A stretch of DNA of 64,000 bases from the NCBI RefSeq assembly GCF_030814695.1, contig NZ_JAUSVL010000001.1:1302001-1366000 (forward strand). Reading direction: 5' to 3'. Position 1 is the first letter of the stretch; each line of letters opens with the position of its first letter. This document shows positions 1 through 13,841 of this stretch, piece by piece. This DNA comes from Oligosphaera ethanolica (GTDB taxonomy: Bacteria > Verrucomicrobiota > Lentisphaeria > Oligosphaerales > Oligosphaeraceae). The position numbers were made by a program, and so were the translations under genes. The notes under the pieces are model-generated. The model worked only from the letters and a program-made list of their open reading frames with translations, had not been told where the DNA came from and ran no database searches.

Positions 1-3000
1 TACTTTCCTGCTCCCCCGGTTCCGGTAGCCGGCGGCGGTTTACCTTCCCACTGGCATTGAGAGGAAGCTGCTCCATAAAGACGATAAAGGACGGAAGAAA
101 ATAGGATGGGGCCAGAGCTGCCATGCCCGCCCGGATGGCCTCGCGAGAAGGCGAAGTACCTGCAGCAGGGACGATGTACGCAATCAGTTCGCTGGTGCCA
201 CCGCTGCGACGGGCAGTGACGACGGCATTTTCAACCTCCGGCAAGCGCCGGAGAAGAAGCTCGACCTCCCCCAACTCGATCCGAAACCCCCGAATCTTCA
301 CTTGGTCGTCATTGCGTCCCAGAAAGACGATTTGCCCGTGCTCGTCCCAGCAAGCCAAATCGCCGGTCTTGTAGAGCATGGCCCCGGCGCGGCAAGCGGG
401 ATCATAGGGGTCAGGGAGAAATCGTTCGGCCGTGAGTTCAGGATGCCCCAAATACCCACGCGTCACTCCCGCCCCCCCGCAGTAGATTTCGCCTGGAACG
501 CCAATGGGCAGGGGCTGGAGAAAATCATCGAGGATGTAAGCCGTCGAATTGGCAACGGGGGCCCCGATAGGCACCGTGTCGGTGTACACGCCCTTGACCT
601 CATGCCAAGTCGAAAACGTGGTATTCTCCGTCGGACCATACATATGCAGTATCCGCAGCCGCGGGGCAGCTTGCCGAAGTCGGTTCATATGCCTGACCGA
701 GACTTTCTCACCACCAGTCAGAATAGTCCCAAGACGACTCAGGGCCGAGACATTGTACTCGACGATCTGATTGAACAACCCAGTCGTGATAAAGGCCGTG
801 TCAACACGGTAAAAATCCAGCAATTCGGCAAACTCCTGGATTTCCAGAAGCTCCTTCCCAGGAGGCAGACAACAACAGCCCCCATTGAGGAGCGGCCCCC
901 AGATGTCAAAGGTCGAAGCATCAAAAGACAAAGCACCAGTCTGGAGCACCCGCTCACCCGATACAACCTGGTGATAATCGGTATTGCATACCGTCCGCAG
1001 CACTCCGCGATGCTCGACCAGCGTCCCCTTGGGCTGCCCAGTCGAACCGGAAGTATATATGACTATGGCTAAAGAACTGGCCGACTGAGGCACCATCGGC
1101 GCCGGACAGCACTCAGCGGGTAATCGCTCCATCACCTCAGCCATACCGCAGAACCGCCCCCCCCAATCAGCAAATAGAGGCGCGCAACGAGTCTCACCAA
1201 GAACAAACCCGACGTCGGCGTCGTCCAGCATGAAACGCAGGCGCTCAAGCGGCAAATCCGGCGAAAGAGGCATATAGGCAGCCCCTGTCTTCAGAATAGC
1301 CAGAATGGCGACCAGCATGTCCGCCGAACGATCCGCCATGAGCCCGAGAGGACGGTCAGGCTGGACGCGCGTCTGTCCATACAGCCAAACCGCCAGACGC
1401 TCGGAAAGAGCATCAAGCTCGCGATAGGTCAAAGTCGTCTTCCCCGCCTGCAAAGCCGGCAAATCCGGTGTCCGCTCGCATTGCCGACGGAATTCGGCGG
1501 TAATGGTGGAGTTCTCGGGGTATGGCCTGGTGGTCTGGTTGAACGCCTGGAGCACTTGCCTCCGGCCGGCCTCATCAAGAAGCGGCAGCCGACCAATTGC
1601 TTCGCTGGACTGAGCGGCCAATGCCAGAAAAAGAGTTTGCCACGAACACAAGAGCCTGGCCATTCGGGCGCTGGAAAACAACTGTTTGTCGTATTCCAGG
1701 CGCAAGGTCAAGCCGCCATCGCGTTTTCTCGTCAGCAGAAAGGAAATATCAACTTTGCTGTAAGGGGTGGCCAGTGGCAGTAGACGAGGATACTGCCCAC
1801 CCAGGACGAGGGCTTCGTCCTCTTCGTCCACAAGACCAAGTAAAATATCAAAAAGGGGCGAATGACCAGCAAGCGGCTTGGCTTTTACCGCCTCCACGAG
1901 ACGGTCAAAAGAACATCCCTGATGCGCAAAACCATCCAATACCACATTGCGGACTCGCGCGAAAAAATCGTCAAAATTCAGTTCGTGATCATTGATATTA
2001 AGACGGAGCGCCAGGGTATTGACCAGGGGCCCGACAAGATTTTCCAATGACGGCACGATGCGTCCCGACGATGGGATGCCGATGACAACATCGGCGTGGC
2101 GGCTCCAGCGGGCAAGCAGTATTTGCGTGACCGCGACGCAGCCCATGAAAAGCGTCCCGCTATTCGCCGTGCAACGATGCACAAAGCGACCGACAGTTGC
2201 GGCTTCAAACGTCGCCTCAACGACCGAACCACTGAATTGCGCAATCGCTTGGCGGGGAAAGTCCGTATTCAGGGGCAGCGGTTCAGGAAGTTCGGCAAAG
2301 ACGTCCGTCCAGTACTTCAGATCGCCGTCCGAATCCTCGGCCTCGCGACGTTGTTCCCAGGCCACAAAATCGCGATACTGATGGGCGGGGGCAGGAAGAC
2401 TGGTCTTCCCTTCATACAAGACTGCGAGTTCTTGACAGAGAATGCGCAGGGTCTGCCCATCGCAGATGGAATGATGGAAAACCACCGACAGGCCACAGCC
2501 GTCTCGCTGCGGCGACTCAAACCAGACGACTCGTAACAGCCAGTCTTTCGCCAAATCAAAAGGACGGGCGGCCTCACGATTCGCCGCTGTGCCCAGACAG
2601 GCCAGGACTTCTTCCTCGGTAACGCCTGTCAGCTGCTCAAAACTCATTCGCCAATCACGCGAAGCACGGGGACGCTGGCTAAAACGTTGACCGTTATCAG
2701 CGCTCAGAAAGCCGGTGCGGAGGATTTCGTGACGATCCAAAAGTGTACGCCAGGCGATTTCCAGACGCTCGGATGAAAGACGAATTGGATACCAAAACGC
2801 AGCCGCAATATTGTATGAGGCACTGCCGGCCTCGCCAAATTGGCTTTGCAACCAGAGACGCCGCTGAATACGGCTCATCTCATAACAACCGGCGTCCTCA
2901 CCCGAGGGCGGCAACGCTTCAACCATAACCGGGGCAGCCACTAGCTGCGACTGACTTTGCAATGCCTTTTTTAGCTTAAGCAGGGCTCCGGCATCAAGAT

Positions 3001-3055
3001 GCTTGAGACGCTCAGTTAATTCCTGCGGCTGAAAAGGCTGACTTGGGATGGACAT
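1..3055 (-). CDS. Non-ribosomal peptide synthetase, C-A module (3' end outside window)
   Basis: This gene encodes the N-terminal 1018 residues of an NRPS; no stop codon is met before the window edge. A leader of about 55 residues precedes a condensation domain with the active-site motif HHSICDG at residues 194-200. A complete adenylation domain follows: TSGSTGQPKG (A3, about 664), FDASTFDIW (A4), MYGPTENTT (A5, about 804), YKTGDL (A7), GRNDDQVKIRGFR (A8) and NASGKVNRRR (A10, about 1000). A carrier domain should follow to the left. The enzyme would activate an amino acid and condense it onto an upstream acyl or peptidyl group; I do not assign the substrate. An in-frame ATG at 3076 is an alternative start, and neither ATG has a well-placed Shine-Dalgarno. 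It lies just after the terminator of a truncated S10 ribosomal cluster. Confidence 0.9.
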   Translation of the reverse strand, partial: MSIPSQPFQPQELTERLKHLDAGALLKLKKALQSQSQLVAAPVMVEALPPSGEDAGCYEMSRIQRRLWLQSQFGEAGSASYNIAAAFWYPIRLSSERLEIAWRTLLDRHEILRTGFLSADNGQRFSQRPRASRDWRMSFEQLTGVTEEEVLACLGTAANREAARPFDLAKDWLLRVVWFESPQRDGCGLSVVFHHSICDGQTLRILCQELAVLYEGKTSLPAPAHQYRDFVAWEQRREAEDSDGDLKYWTDVFAELPEPLPLNTDFPRQAIAQFSGSVVEATFEAATVGRFVHRCTANSGTLFMGCVAVTQILLARWSRHADVVIGIPSSGRIVPSLENLVGPLVNTLALRLNINDHELNFDDFFARVRNVVLDGFAHQGCSFDRLVEAVKAKPLAGHSPLFDILLGLVDEEDEALVLGGQYPRLLPLATPYSKVDISFLLTRKRDGGLTLRLEYDKQLFSSARMARLLCSWQTLFLALAAQSSEAIGRLPLLDEAGRRQVLQAFNQTTRPYPENSTITAEFRRQCERTPDLPALQAGKTTLTYRELDALSERLAVWLYGQTRVQPDRPLGLMADRSADMLVAILAILKTGAAYMPLSPDLPLERLRFMLDDADVGFVLGETRCAPLFADWGGRFCGMAEVMERLPAECCPAPMVPQSASSLAIVIYTSGSTGQPKGTLVEHRGVLRTVCNTDYHQVVSGERVLQTGALSFDASTFDIWGPLLNGGCCCLPPGKELLEIQEFAELLDFYRVDTAFITTGLFNQIVEYNVSALSRLGTILTGGEKVSVRHMNRLRQAAPRLRILHMYGPTENTTFSTWHEVKGVYTDTVPIGAPVANSTAYILDDFLQPLPIGVPGEIYCGGAGVTRGYLGHPELTAERFLPDPYDPACRAGAMLYKTGDLACWDEHGQIVFLGRNDDQVKIRGFRIELGEVELLLRRLPEVENAVVTARRSGGTSELIAYIVPAAGTSPSREAIRAGMAALAPSYFLPSFIVFMEQLPLNASGKVNRRRLPEPGEQES

Positions 3056-3243
3056 GATACTTGACAATGTCCTCATGGGTGATATGAAATCGTGAGTGCC
3101 CAGTTGCCGAAAATATGTCTGTGGCATAGGATAACGTCCCGTCGTGATTTTCCTAGACAACTTGCTTTGCCAGGATGCATTACAGGGCGCGCGTCGCTCC
3201 TTTCATGCCGAGACAAGTCCCTCTTTGCGCCCTTCTCATGCCA
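3056..3243. other. Gap between rpsS terminator and NRPS gene
   Basis: This short non-coding stretch should hold the NRPS promoter, because a strong terminator separates the gene from rpsS. I see no convincing -35/-10 pair. Confidence 0.5.
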
Positions 3244-3280
3244 ACAAAAAAAAGGAGCCTGGACGAATCCAGGCTCCTTT
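3244..3280 (-). terminator. Rho-independent terminator after rpsS
   Basis: Read on the minus strand, the arms GGAGCCTGG and CCAGGCTCC enclose a six-base loop and are followed by eight or more T residues. This is a textbook intrinsic terminator that closes the ribosomal protein operon 38 bases after the rpsS stop codon. Confidence 0.92.
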
Positions 3281-3317
3281 GAGTACGCAATAGTGCGTGC
3301 GAAGGTCGCGGCGAGTA

Positions 3318-3590
3318 TTACTTACCGCTGATGGCACCGTGGCCACGGAAGGTCCGGGTCAGCGAGAACTCGCCAAGGCGATGGCCGACCATGTTTTCCG
3401 TGACAAACACGTTGACGAACACCTTGCCGTTATGCACCGCAAAGGTGTGCCCAACAAAGTCGGGCATGATCATGGAACGGCGGGACCAGGTCTTGACGAC
3501 CTTCTTCTCGCCCTTGCTGTTCATGGCTTCCACCTTCTCCATCAGAGGGGCGTCCACGAACGGGCCTTTTTTGATTGAGCGTGATGACAT
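3318..3590 (-). CDS. rpsS: 30S ribosomal protein S19
   Basis: S19 is a small-subunit head protein near the A site that binds 16S rRNA with S13. The 90-residue product starts [13 protein letters not shown] and contains [20 protein letters not shown] and the [12 protein letters not shown] segment, all typical and full length. Its ATG shares one base with the rplB stop codon (TAATG), so the two are translationally coupled. In most bacteria rplV, rpsC and rplP follow; here the operon ends at an intrinsic terminator. Confidence 0.97.
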   Translation of the reverse strand: MSSRSIKKGPFVDAPLMEKVEAMNSKGEKKVVKTWSRRSMIMPDFVGHTFAVHNGKVFVNVFVTENMVGHRLGEFSLTRTFRGHGAISGK

Positions 3591-4417
3591 TATTTCTTCC
3601 TCCGTTCAATGATGAAGCGACTGGACGTCTTCTTCTTATTACGGGTCCGATACCCCTTGGCCAGCTGGCCCCAGGGCGACTGCGGATGACCGCCACCGCT
3701 GGTCCGGCCTTCACCACCACCCATGGGATGGTCAACAGGGTTCATCACCACACCACGAACGTGCGGGCGTTTGCCCTGGTAGCGTTTCTTACCGGCCTTG
3801 CCCAGGCTGATGCTGATGTGCTCAATATTGCCGACCTGGCCAATCGTCGCCCGGCAATTGCCGTTGATCTGACGAATCTCACCACTGGGCAATTTCACCT
3901 GCACCAGGCCATTCTCCTTGGCGCGGACAATGGCAACCTGGCCCGCCGCGCGGGCGATGTTCGCGCCCTGGCCGGGAACCAGCTCAATGCAGTGGACACT
4001 CAAGCCGTCAGGAATGTCCTTCAAGCACATCGCATTGCCGGGCTTGAAATCAGCTCCCTCACCACTCAGGACCATGTCGCCCTGCTTCAGACCGGCAGGC
4101 GCCAAAATGTAGCGCTTCACGCCGTCGGTATAATGCAGCAAGGCTACGCGGGCGCTGCGATTGGGATCGTACTCGATATGCGCGACCTTCGCCGCCACGC
4201 CGTCCTTGTCACGACGGAAGTCAATGAGACGATAACGCCGCTTGACACCGCCGCCACGGAACCGCGTGGTGATCCGGCCGGCGTTATTACGGCCGCCAGT
4301 CGAGCTCTTGCCAACAGTCAGACTTTTCTCGGGGGTGCTGCGGGTGATTTCAGTGAAATCACTGACTGTCATCTGCCTCCGCCCTGGAGACGTCGGTTTG
4401 TATTTTCTAATTCCCAT
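3590..4417 (-). CDS. rplB: 50S ribosomal protein L2
   Basis: L2 binds 23S rRNA near the peptidyl-transferase centre and is needed for subunit association. The 275-residue product starts [14 protein letters not shown], carries the [16 protein letters not shown] and [13 protein letters not shown] segments, and has the C-terminal [16 protein letters not shown] motif containing the conserved histidine. Length and ends are normal. A GAGG Shine-Dalgarno precedes the ATG. It sits between rplW and rpsS as in other S10 clusters. Confidence 0.98.
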   Translation of the reverse strand: MGIRKYKPTSPGRRQMTVSDFTEITRSTPEKSLTVGKSSTGGRNNAGRITTRFRGGGVKRRYRLIDFRRDKDGVAAKVAHIEYDPNRSARVALLHYTDGVKRYILAPAGLKQGDMVLSGEGADFKPGNAMCLKDIPDGLSVHCIELVPGQGANIARAAGQVAIVRAKENGLVQVKLPSGEIRQINGNCRATIGQVGNIEHISISLGKAGKKRYQGKRPHVRGVVMNPVDHPMGGGEGRTSGGGHPQSPWGQLAKGYRTRNKKKTSSRFIIERRKK

Positions 4418-4451
4418 GATATTGCCTCATGCTCCTCTAAACGCTTCCGCC

Positions 4452-4736
4452 TCAAAGCAGTTCAATGCTGCCTTCGGTCACTGTGACCAACGCCTTCTTC
4501 CAATCCGGGCGCTTGCCCAGCTTGGAACTTCTCATGCGTTTCTTCTTGCCAAGGCAATTCATCACGTTCACAGAAGAGACTTTCACGCCTTCAAAAATCG
4601 CTTCAACGGCCTGACGAATCTCAATCTTGTTGCTGGTCGGATTCACTTTGAACGCGTAGCGGCTCTGCTTTTCTGACAGCGCCGTCGCCTTCTCGGTAAT
4701 CATCACTGTGTAAACTACATCGTAAGGGTTCTTCAT
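4452..4736 (-). CDS. rplW: 50S ribosomal protein L23
   Basis: L23 lies at the exit of the peptide tunnel and docks trigger factor and SRP. The 94-residue protein starts MKNPYDVVYTVMITEKAT and has the YAFKVNPTSNKIEIRQAVE core followed by a basic GKKKRMRSSKLGKRPDWKKA arm. A GGAGG motif precedes the ATG by nine bases. Gene order rplD-rplW-rplB is conserved. Confidence 0.96.
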   Translation of the reverse strand: MKNPYDVVYTVMITEKATALSEKQSRYAFKVNPTSNKIEIRQAVEAIFEGVKVSSVNVMNCLGKKKRMRSSKLGKRPDWKKALVTVTEGSIELL

Positions 4737-4750
4737 GGTGTATGGCCTCC

Positions 4751-5377
4751 TTACGCCAAGCGTTGGCCAAGCGCTTCAAGCCCGGCATTGGTTATCACAA
4801 CTTTTTTGAACAGCAGCATCCAGTAGGTGTTGACCGCTGAAGCGGGCAACAGCAGGACTTTCGGCAGATTGCGGACGGCCAGCTCGACATTCTCGCTGTA
4901 GTCGTCAACAATGACCAGCACGTTGTCACCAGCGCCGACGGCTGCCAGAAACTTCGTCATTTCCTTGGTCTTCGGCGTCGCAAAGGACAACTCGTCAACC
5001 AAGATCACTTCGCCCTCGTCAATACGATCGGTGAAAGCGCGGCGCAGGGCCAGCTTCTCGACCTTCATATTCACTTTCTTCTCGTAACTGCGGGGCTGGG
5101 GACCAAAAACGGTACCACCACCACGCCACACCGGACTGCGTGAGCTACCGGACCGGGCACGACCAGTGCCCTTCTGACGCCACGGCTTGCTGCCGCCGCC
5201 AGATACCAGTCCACGCGTCTTCGTCGCCGCAGTGCCTGAACGCATACGCGCCAGAAATGCCACCACGGAATCCTTTACAGCTTGCTCGCCTTTGATGCGC
5301 TCAAGCCAGCTTTCCTGAATATCAACTGTGGCGCCATCAGCGCCAGTCATCGTCTTTACAGGTAATGTCGTTGCCAT
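4751..5377 (-). CDS. rplD: 50S ribosomal protein L4
   Basis: L4 is an early 23S-binding protein whose extended loop lines the exit tunnel. The signatures TKTRGLVSGGGSKPWRQKGT, GRARSGSSRSPVWRGGGTVF and GPQPRSYEKK are all present. I place the start at the ATG at 5377 (MATTLPVKTM), because GGGGAG lies eight bases upstream; a GTG nine bases earlier (5386) is less likely. In E. coli L4 autoregulates the S10 operon through its leader; I could not identify such a structure here. Confidence 0.96.
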   Translation of the reverse strand: MATTLPVKTMTGADGATVDIQESWLERIKGEQAVKDSVVAFLARMRSGTAATKTRGLVSGGGSKPWRQKGTGRARSGSSRSPVWRGGGTVFGPQPRSYEKKVNMKVEKLALRRAFTDRIDEGEVILVDELSFATPKTKEMTKFLAAVGAGDNVLVIVDDYSENVELAVRNLPKVLLLPASAVNTYWMLLFKKVVITNAGLEALGQRLA

Positions 5378-5394
5378 TGCAGCCACTCCCCGTT

Positions 5395-6030
5395 TTATTT
5401 TTTCACCGCGTTACGGACAATCACCATGCCGCCGGTCGGACCGGGTATCGCACCCTTGACCAGCAACAGATTCTTTTCCGGACGAACTTCAACCACCAGG
5501 AGATTCTGCACGGTACAACGCTCATTGCCCATGTGCCCCGGCATCTTCCGGCCCTTGTATACTTTGCCAGGAGCAGCACACATACCGATGGAACCCGTCC
5601 GGCGAGTCCAGGCACCGCCATGGCTGGCGCGACCGCCAGCAAAGTTGTAGCGGCGCACGACGCCAGAGAAGCCCTTGCCCTTGCTGTGGCCAACGACATC
5701 AACAAACTCGTTGGCGGCAAAAATGTCCGCTGAGAGCTGGTCGCCGATGGCGCAGGTCGGATCGCTGTCCATGCGCATTTCGCGAATGACCGCCGGGGGA
5801 TTCGCGGCCAGGTCGGCCTTGGCCAAGTGGCCCAAGACTGCCTTGCTCACATTCTTAACCTTGCGGGAGCCAAAGCCCAGCTGAACGGCACTGTAGCCGT
5901 CCTTGGCCTGTGTCCGCAAGTCGAGTACCGGGCAGGGGCCCAGCTCAATCGCTGTGACTGGGACCATCACGCCCGTTTCCGTGTAAACATGGGTCATGCC
6001 CAGTTTTTTACCTAATAAGCCTTTTTTCAT
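5395..6030 (-). CDS. rplC: 50S ribosomal protein L3
   Basis: L3 is an assembly-initiator protein reaching the peptidyl-transferase centre. The product starts [16 protein letters not shown] and carries [33 protein letters not shown] and [16 protein letters not shown], typical of L3. The start at 6030 is chosen because GGGGAGG lies six bases upstream and matches the family N-terminus; an upstream ATG at 6048 overlapping the rpsJ stop codon would add six atypical residues. Its length of 211 residues is normal. Confidence 0.97.
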   Translation of the reverse strand: MKKGLLGKKLGMTHVYTETGVMVPVTAIELGPCPVLDLRTQAKDGYSAVQLGFGSRKVKNVSKAVLGHLAKADLAANPPAVIREMRMDSDPTCAIGDQLSADIFAANEFVDVVGHSKGKGFSGVVRRYNFAGGRASHGGAWTRRTGSIGMCAAPGKVYKGRKMPGHMGNERCTVQNLLVVEVRPEKNLLLVKGAIPGPTGGMVIVRNAVKK

Positions 6031-6044
6031 GCTGCGCCTCCCCG

Positions 6045-6356
6045 TCATATCTTGATGATGATGTCAACACCAGCAGGAAGATTGAGCTTCTTGAGCTCGT
6101 CAACTGTCCGGCTGCTCGGGTCGATGATATCCAGCACGCGCTTATGGGTGCGGATCTCAAATTGGTCCATCGACTTCTTGTCAACATGGGGAGAACGATT
6201 CACGGTAAAGCGCTCGATCCGCGTTGGCAGCGGTATCGGCCCGGCGATCTGGGCGCCCGTCCGCTTGACCGTATTGACGATCTCAGCGGTGGACTGATCC
6301 AGGATCGTATGTTCAAACGCCTGGAGTCTGATGCGAATGGTTTGCTTGTTTGCCAT
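6045..6356 (-). CDS. rpsJ: 30S ribosomal protein S10
   Basis: S10 is a small-subunit head protein and the NusB partner in antitermination. The product starts [20 protein letters not shown] and contains [20 protein letters not shown] and [18 protein letters not shown]. The ATG at 6356 matches the family start; a TTG at 6374 would add six residues but lacks family support. fusA ends 31 bases upstream, so the S10 cluster is probably co-transcribed with the str operon. Confidence 0.97.
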   Translation of the reverse strand: MANKQTIRIRLQAFEHTILDQSTAEIVNTVKRTGAQIAGPIPLPTRIERFTVNRSPHVDKKSMDQFEIRTHKRVLDIIDPSSRTVDELKKLNLPAGVDIIIKI

Positions 6357-6387
6357 AGTAATGTCAAACCTCAATTAACTGCTTCAA

Positions 6388-8430
6388 TCACTTATGCTTC
6401 CGTAGACAGAGCGCATACTGCGACGGCTCGGCCACCACATCGCCACGGCCCCCGCTCAGCGAGCGCAGAGACGACGCGTAACCAAACAACTCCGCTAACG
6501 GAACCAACGCGACAATTCGAGCCACCCCAAGTGCCAACGAGTCAACTTCAGTGACGCGACCCCGCCGAGCCGTCAGATCGGCAATCACGACACCTAGATG
6601 ATCCTGAGGCGTACTCACCTCCAACAACATGACCGGTTCCATTTCGACCCGACCAGCCTCGCCTATTGCATCTGACAAGGCCAACCGGGCAACATTGAGA
6701 AACGCCAGCTCAGACAGGTCGCTTGCATCGTACGACAAGTCCTCGACTCGGACATGCATATCTGTCAGCGGATGCCCTTCACAGACATCCGCAGCCAAAA
6801 CATCACGCAGCCCCTGAAGGAGTGCTTCGCGGCAGGCCCCCGGCAACGCCGCCGCGGCATCGCCCAGCTCCAACCGTACGCCACTGCCTCGCGGCAAGGC
6901 GGCCACACTCACTTTCACTGCTGCCCACAGGACCCGGCCATCGCCCAAACGCTTTTCAAAACGTCTTTCGACGCAAGCTTCACCGGCAATGGTGTCCCGG
7001 TATTCAACGCGGGGATTCCCGGCTTTCGCCGCTATCCCGTATTCTGAACGGAGCCGATCCAGAAAGACATCCAGGTGAAGTTCGCCCATCCCGGATATTG
7101 TCCACTGGCCCGGTCCCGGGCCTTCTTTTCGTCGTATCGTCGGGTCTTCCAGGCACATCTGCTGTAAGGCAGCCGCCAGGCCCTGTCTATCGCTTACGCT
7201 GCTGCCTTCCAGCGCCATGCTCACCACGGGTTCGGGAAAGCATATACGCCGCAATTCCACTGCGGCTGCCGGACTGCACAGCGTATCGCCGGTGACGACG
7301 TCGTCACCCATTCCTCGCAAAGCCACAATGTCTCCAGCCACTGCCTCGGCGATGCTCTCACAAAGATCAGCGCGGACGCGGAAGACCTCTTCAGCTACCG
7401 CTTCCTTGCCGCTGCGGACATTGCGTAAAACCAACCCGGGACTGACTTGCCCGGAATATACCCGGACGTAGCTCAGCCGGCCCAGGCCATAGCTGTCATT
7501 GACGACCTTGAAGACCATCAGACTTGTCGCCGAGCCCGACACAGCCTCGCTCAACAACTCGGGCGCCGGTCGCTCTGCCGGTGAGGGCAGATAATCGCAG
7601 ATCGCATCCAAGAGACACGTCACCCCGATATTCCGCAGGGAACTCCCACAGAACACCGGCATGATGCTGCAGGCCAGCACGGCCCGCCGCAAGGCGGCTT
7701 TCAAGCTCTCTTCGTCCGGCACTTGATCCGCGAGATAATCGCGGAGAATGCCGTCGTCAACTTCAGCCAGACATTCTATCAAATAGCTGCGGGCGGCGCG
7801 GACTTCCTCGTCGCCCGAAAAATCATTCAACTCGGCCAGCGCTTCGTTGCCCGGCCCCAAGGCGCGACCACTGATGACATCGACCACACCGCGAAAAGCA
7901 TCTTCAGCCCCTAGCGGCACTTGCACCGGCAGCGCCGTAATGCGAAAGCGCTCACTTATCTGCCGCACGACGCCCCGGTAATCGGCCCCGATACGGTCCA
8001 TTTTGTTCACAAAGGCTATTCCCGGCACCCCGTTCTTGCGTGCACAGCGCCAGACTGTTTCCGACTGGGCCTGCACACCGCGAACCGCGCAGAAAACGGC
8101 AACGGCACCATCGAGCACCCGCAGGGTCCGTTCGACCTCTGCCGTAAAATCAATGTGGCCGGGAGTGTCGATCACATTCAACTGGCACTCCCGCCACTGA
8201 CAACTTACCGCCGCACTAATGATGCTGATGCCACGCTCGCGTTCCTGACTAAGCCAGTCCGTCACGGTCGTGCCGTCCTGGACATCGCCCATGTAGCGCA
8301 AGGCGCCGCAATCAAACAAAATCCGCTCGGTCAAAGTGGTCTTGCCGGCGTCAATGTGGGCAATGACGCCGACATTGCGTATCCTTGAGGCGGAAGTATC
8401 CGCGGGTCCTGCAGCTGCGGGCTCGCTCAT
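6388..8430 (-). CDS. fusA: Divergent elongation factor G (str-operon copy)
   Basis: This is a translational GTPase of 680 residues with all five EF-G domains. The G motifs are AHIDAGKTT, ERGISIISA (canonical EF-G has RGITI), DTPGH and NKMD. Domain V ends with FGYASSLRSLSGGRGD. Domain IV is unusual. The SGGRGQYGHV loop of normal EF-G is replaced by RLGDGRVLWAAV, the PGEYIPAV segment is absent, and the tip sequence reads SYDASDLSELAF (D near residue 568) where EF-G has SYHDVDSSELAF. The ATG at 8430 is chosen for a GGAGG eight bases upstream; a TTG at 8445 is the alternative. It follows rpsG as in a standard str operon, but tuf is elsewhere. It could be an spdEFG- or mtEFG2-like factor rather than the main translocase. 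Confidence 0.88.
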   Translation of the reverse strand: MSEPAAAGPADTSASRIRNVGVIAHIDAGKTTLTERILFDCGALRYMGDVQDGTTVTDWLSQERERGISIISAAVSCQWRECQLNVIDTPGHIDFTAEVERTLRVLDGAVAVFCAVRGVQAQSETVWRCARKNGVPGIAFVNKMDRIGADYRGVVRQISERFRITALPVQVPLGAEDAFRGVVDVISGRALGPGNEALAELNDFSGDEEVRAARSYLIECLAEVDDGILRDYLADQVPDEESLKAALRRAVLACSIMPVFCGSSLRNIGVTCLLDAICDYLPSPAERPAPELLSEAVSGSATSLMVFKVVNDSYGLGRLSYVRVYSGQVSPGLVLRNVRSGKEAVAEEVFRVRADLCESIAEAVAGDIVALRGMGDDVVTGDTLCSPAAAVELRRICFPEPVVSMALEGSSVSDRQGLAAALQQMCLEDPTIRRKEGPGPGQWTISGMGELHLDVFLDRLRSEYGIAAKAGNPRVEYRDTIAGEACVERRFEKRLGDGRVLWAAVKVSVAALPRGSGVRLELGDAAAALPGACREALLQGLRDVLAADVCEGHPLTDMHVRVEDLSYDASDLSELAFLNVARLALSDAIGEAGRVEMEPVMLLEVSTPQDHLGVVIADLTARRGRVTEVDSLALGVARIVALVPLAELFGYASSLRSLSGGRGDVVAEPSQYALCLRKHK

Positions 8431-8474
8431 AACCTGCGCCTCCAAAAATCAAAAAAACAGTCGCAGGCAATCAC

Positions 8475-8945
8475 TTACCAGCGGTAATGCGCAAAAGCCT
8501 TGTTGGCGTTGGCCATCTTGTGCGTGTCATCACGCTTCTTGACGGCGTTGCCGGTGTTGTCAAAAGCGTCAAGCAACTCGCCGGCGAGGGCCCTGGCCAT
8601 GGGCATGCCCTTGCGAGCACGAGCATAGCCGACAATCCAACGCAAGGCGACTGCGGTCTGACGCTCCGTCGGCACTTCCAGCGGAACCTGGTAGGTCGCA
8701 CCGCCAACACGGCGGCTCTTCACTTCCAAACGCGGCTTGACATTTTCAAGAGCCTGCTGCATCACTTCCAGCGGATCAGTGTCTTTTTTGCGCTCTTTGA
8801 TCGTTATCATCGCGTCGTAGACAATGCCCTGGGCGACGGACTTCTTGCCGCGCTCCATAACGGCATTGATCAGCCGGGCGACGAGCTCGCTGTTGTAACA
8901 AATATCCGGGGTTACCGGACGCTTCTCTGCTTTACGTCTTCTCAT
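8475..8945 (-). CDS. rpsG: 30S ribosomal protein S7
   Basis: S7 nucleates assembly of the 30S head and lines the E site. The 156-residue protein starts [14 protein letters not shown], has the [18 protein letters not shown] segment, the [14 protein letters not shown] motif and a C-terminal [21 protein letters not shown]. Length is standard. It lies between rpsL and fusA in a normal str arrangement. Confidence 0.98.
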   Translation of the reverse strand: MRRRKAEKRPVTPDICYNSELVARLINAVMERGKKSVAQGIVYDAMITIKERKKDTDPLEVMQQALENVKPRLEVKSRRVGGATYQVPLEVPTERQTAVALRWIVGYARARKGMPMARALAGELLDAFDNTGNAVKKRDDTHKMANANKAFAHYRW

Positions 8946-8984
8946 GCTTGCTTATCCTGCCTCTGTGAACTACCCGTGCACCGA

Positions 8985-9389
8985 TTATTTCTTGCCTTTG
9001 GCCGTTGCGGGAGCACCGGCTTTCGGACGCTTCGTGCCGTACTTCGAACGACCCTGACGGCGTTTCTCAATGCCCAGGGTGTCCAGCGAACCACGGACCA
9101 CGTGGTAACGCACACCAGGAAGGTCGCGAACACGACCACCACGCACTAGAACCACGCTGTGTTCCTGAAGATTGTGACCCTCGCCACCAATGTAGGCCGT
9201 GACTTCCTGACCGTTGGTCAGGCGCACACGGGCAATCTTACGCAAAGCCGAGTTCGGCTTCTTGGGCGTCCGGGTAGTCACTTGCAGGCAGACGCCACGG
9301 CGCTGGGGGCACTGAGCTAAGGCCCTGACACTGCTCTTCCGGGGCTTCACACTACGGCCATTTCTAACCAATTGATTAATCGTCGGCAT
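8985..9389 (-). CDS. rpsL: 30S ribosomal protein S12
   Basis: S12 sits at the decoding centre and controls accuracy. The product starts [12 protein letters not shown], contains [13 protein letters not shown] with the conserved K43, and [18 protein letters not shown]. The canonical RVKDLPGV reads RVRDLPGV, so the residue equivalent to E. coli K88, where K-to-R gives streptomycin resistance, is Arg (codon 9126-9128). The start at 9389 matches the family and has AGGA eight bases upstream. A promoter-like element lies 47-74 bases upstream. Confidence 0.97.
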   Translation of the reverse strand: MPTINQLVRNGRSVKPRKSSVRALAQCPQRRGVCLQVTTRTPKKPNSALRKIARVRLTNGQEVTAYIGGEGHNLQEHSVVLVRGGRVRDLPGVRYHVVRGSLDTLGIEKRRQGRSKYGTKRPKAGAPATAKGKK

Positions 9390-9435
9390 CAGTTCTTTCC
9401 TAGAAAGTTTGTACCATGAAAAAAAACGAACAACT

Positions 9436-9463
9436 AATGTACTACCAACCAAGACATTGTCAA
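9436..9463 (-). promoter_or_regulatory. Candidate promoter for the str/S10 operon
   Basis: On the minus strand TTGACA (9463-9458) is followed after 16 bases by TACATT (9441-9436), upstream of rpsL and downstream of the rpoC stop codon. The -35 is perfect and the -10 matches four of six positions. A GC-rich hairpin (CCGCCG/CGGCGG type, near 9466-9491) lies between rpoC and this element and might act as a weak terminator. Confidence 0.45.
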
Positions 9464-9539
9464 ACCACCGCCGGGCTTTTGGCCCGTCGGCGGCACTAGC
9501 CGAAACCGGCTGCGCTGGCGGCCGGCTCCGACAATCGGC

Positions 9540-13736
<4,197 letters not shown>

Positions 13737-13841
13737 GTAAACAGCCCTCCATAGGTTGAGAATCTGGTTCCAGTTACTTTTGCGCAAAAAGGATCATGAC
13801 CGCAGCGCCGCCGGCTGGCAGCGCCGCTTCACACGCTTCGT

